Shown in pieces: positions 63,399-64,000 of a DNA stretch of 64,000 bases (its first letter is position 1; every line of letters begins with the position of its first letter). The position numbers and the translations under genes were made by a program. Below the pieces are notes generated by a model. The model had not been told where the DNA came from and made no database searches. It saw only the letters and a list, made by a program, of their open reading frames with translations. Origin of the DNA: Bacteroidales bacterium (GTDB lineage: Bacteria > Bacteroidota > Bacteroidia > Bacteroidales > UBA932); NCBI GenBank assembly GCA_017459075.1, contig JAFUDQ010000006.1:40974-104973 (forward strand). The letters are read 5' to 3'.

Positions 63399-64000
63399 AG
63401 GAGCGTTTTCGTACAGCAGCAGGGTACTTTCTGTGACTTCCCCGGAGGTGACAGCTGGGTGATCCTATCCCCGATTGAGCAGAGCATCAAGCGCAAGATA
63501 GAAGCCGTTGGGACTCCCCTCAAGGATTGGGATATTCAGATAAACTACGGGATCAAGACTGGCTTTAATGATGCCTTCATAATATCAACCGATAAGCGCA
63601 ATGAAATATTAGCGAATTGCGCCACCGAGGAAGAAAGGAAGAAAACGGATGAATTAATCCGACCGATTCTTCGTGGCCGGGATATTAAGCGCTACGGTTA
63701 TGAATGGGCCGAGCTGTATCTTATTGCCACGTTCCCTGCCAGACGCTACGATATCGAAAAGTACCCTGCGGTTAAACAATACCTCCTATCTTTCGCCTAT
63801 GAATACTTAATGGACAATGGGAATGAGGATATCGCAACTGATTATCTGGCGGAGTTTTGCAAGCAGAAACTTGCACAGTCTGGAGAGTATGTGCGAATCA
63901 ATGGGAGATACGTTCTCGATGAGAAGGGCAATAAAGAGAAAGGACGCAAGAAGACTTCTAACAAGTGGTTTGAAACGCAGGATAGTATAAGTTATTGGGA
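63399..64000 (+). CDS. Start-less C-terminal specificity segment of an Eco57I/type IIG restriction-methylase (partial, runs off window)
   Basis: An open frame of about 200 residues with no ATG in its conserved part; upstream it remains open inside the invertase gene. It reads WVILSPIEQSIKRKIEAVGT, DWDIQINYGIKTGFNDAFI, IRPILRGRDIKRYGYEWAE, LIATFPARRYDIEKYPAV and KTSNKWFETQDSISYW. These are the recurring TaqI-C-like target-recognition segments of Eco57I-family proteins. The nuclease and methylase modules are missing. It is likely a silent specificity cassette or one end of an invertible segment. It continues beyond 64000. Confidence 0.75.

Overview
The window reads as chromosomal DNA of a member of the Bacteroidales (Bacteroidota). 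The evidence is the recurrent promoter motif TAnnTTTG, often with TTG or TTTG 18-21 bases upstream, and families typical of that order: DUF4831, DUF4434, a GyrB-like ParE of about 640 residues, a POT transporter pair, a 1176-residue pyruvate:ferredoxin oxidoreductase, and a Mpi-type invertase. I cannot name the genus.

Bases 1-54.6 kb are a conserved core. In order they hold: a zinc-ribbon membrane protein and hisS, divergent from sppA; pgi and a secreted histidine phosphatase fused to a glycerophosphodiesterase; an Lrp-type regulator divergent from a metY-metX-thrA-asd operon (aspartate to homoserine, O-acetylhomoserine and homocysteine); an initiator tRNA; a long leftward block (uup-like ABC-F, TrkA, GT2, SlyD, PmbA/TldD, a P-loop kinase, TIGR02757); two POT peptide transporters with a dipeptidase; an envelope block (DUF4831, late acyltransferase); rpsF-rpsR-rplI; a leftward parE-acyltransferase-acyl-CoA ligase-DUF4434-sugar porter run; a ferredoxin; a DUF1573 protein; an M16 protease; a LysR regulator; nifJ and fabD; an NSS transporter, a short FNT channel, tRNA-Arg(CCG), lipoproteins, a phosphoesterase, a TonB-C protein and an ABC exporter.

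Bases 54.6-64.0 kb are accessory DNA. The left part (54.6-57.7 kb) contains gene remnants (Fic, YhcG/DUF1016, WYL, an internally deleted deoxyribosyltransferase-like gene) around unusual GC-rich palindromes. The right part is a leftward run led by a McrBC-type modification-dependent restriction system whose McrB has two predicted PUA/EVE-like reader domains, followed closely by a 101-residue unknown protein and a DEDDh exonuclease. At the edge, facing the other way, is a Mpi-like serine invertase followed within 3 bases by a start-less C-terminal specificity segment of an Eco57I/type IIG restriction-methylase. That layout suggests a recombinational, phase-variable restriction locus that continues beyond the window.

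All family names come from reading protein sequence and recalled family features. No database search was run.
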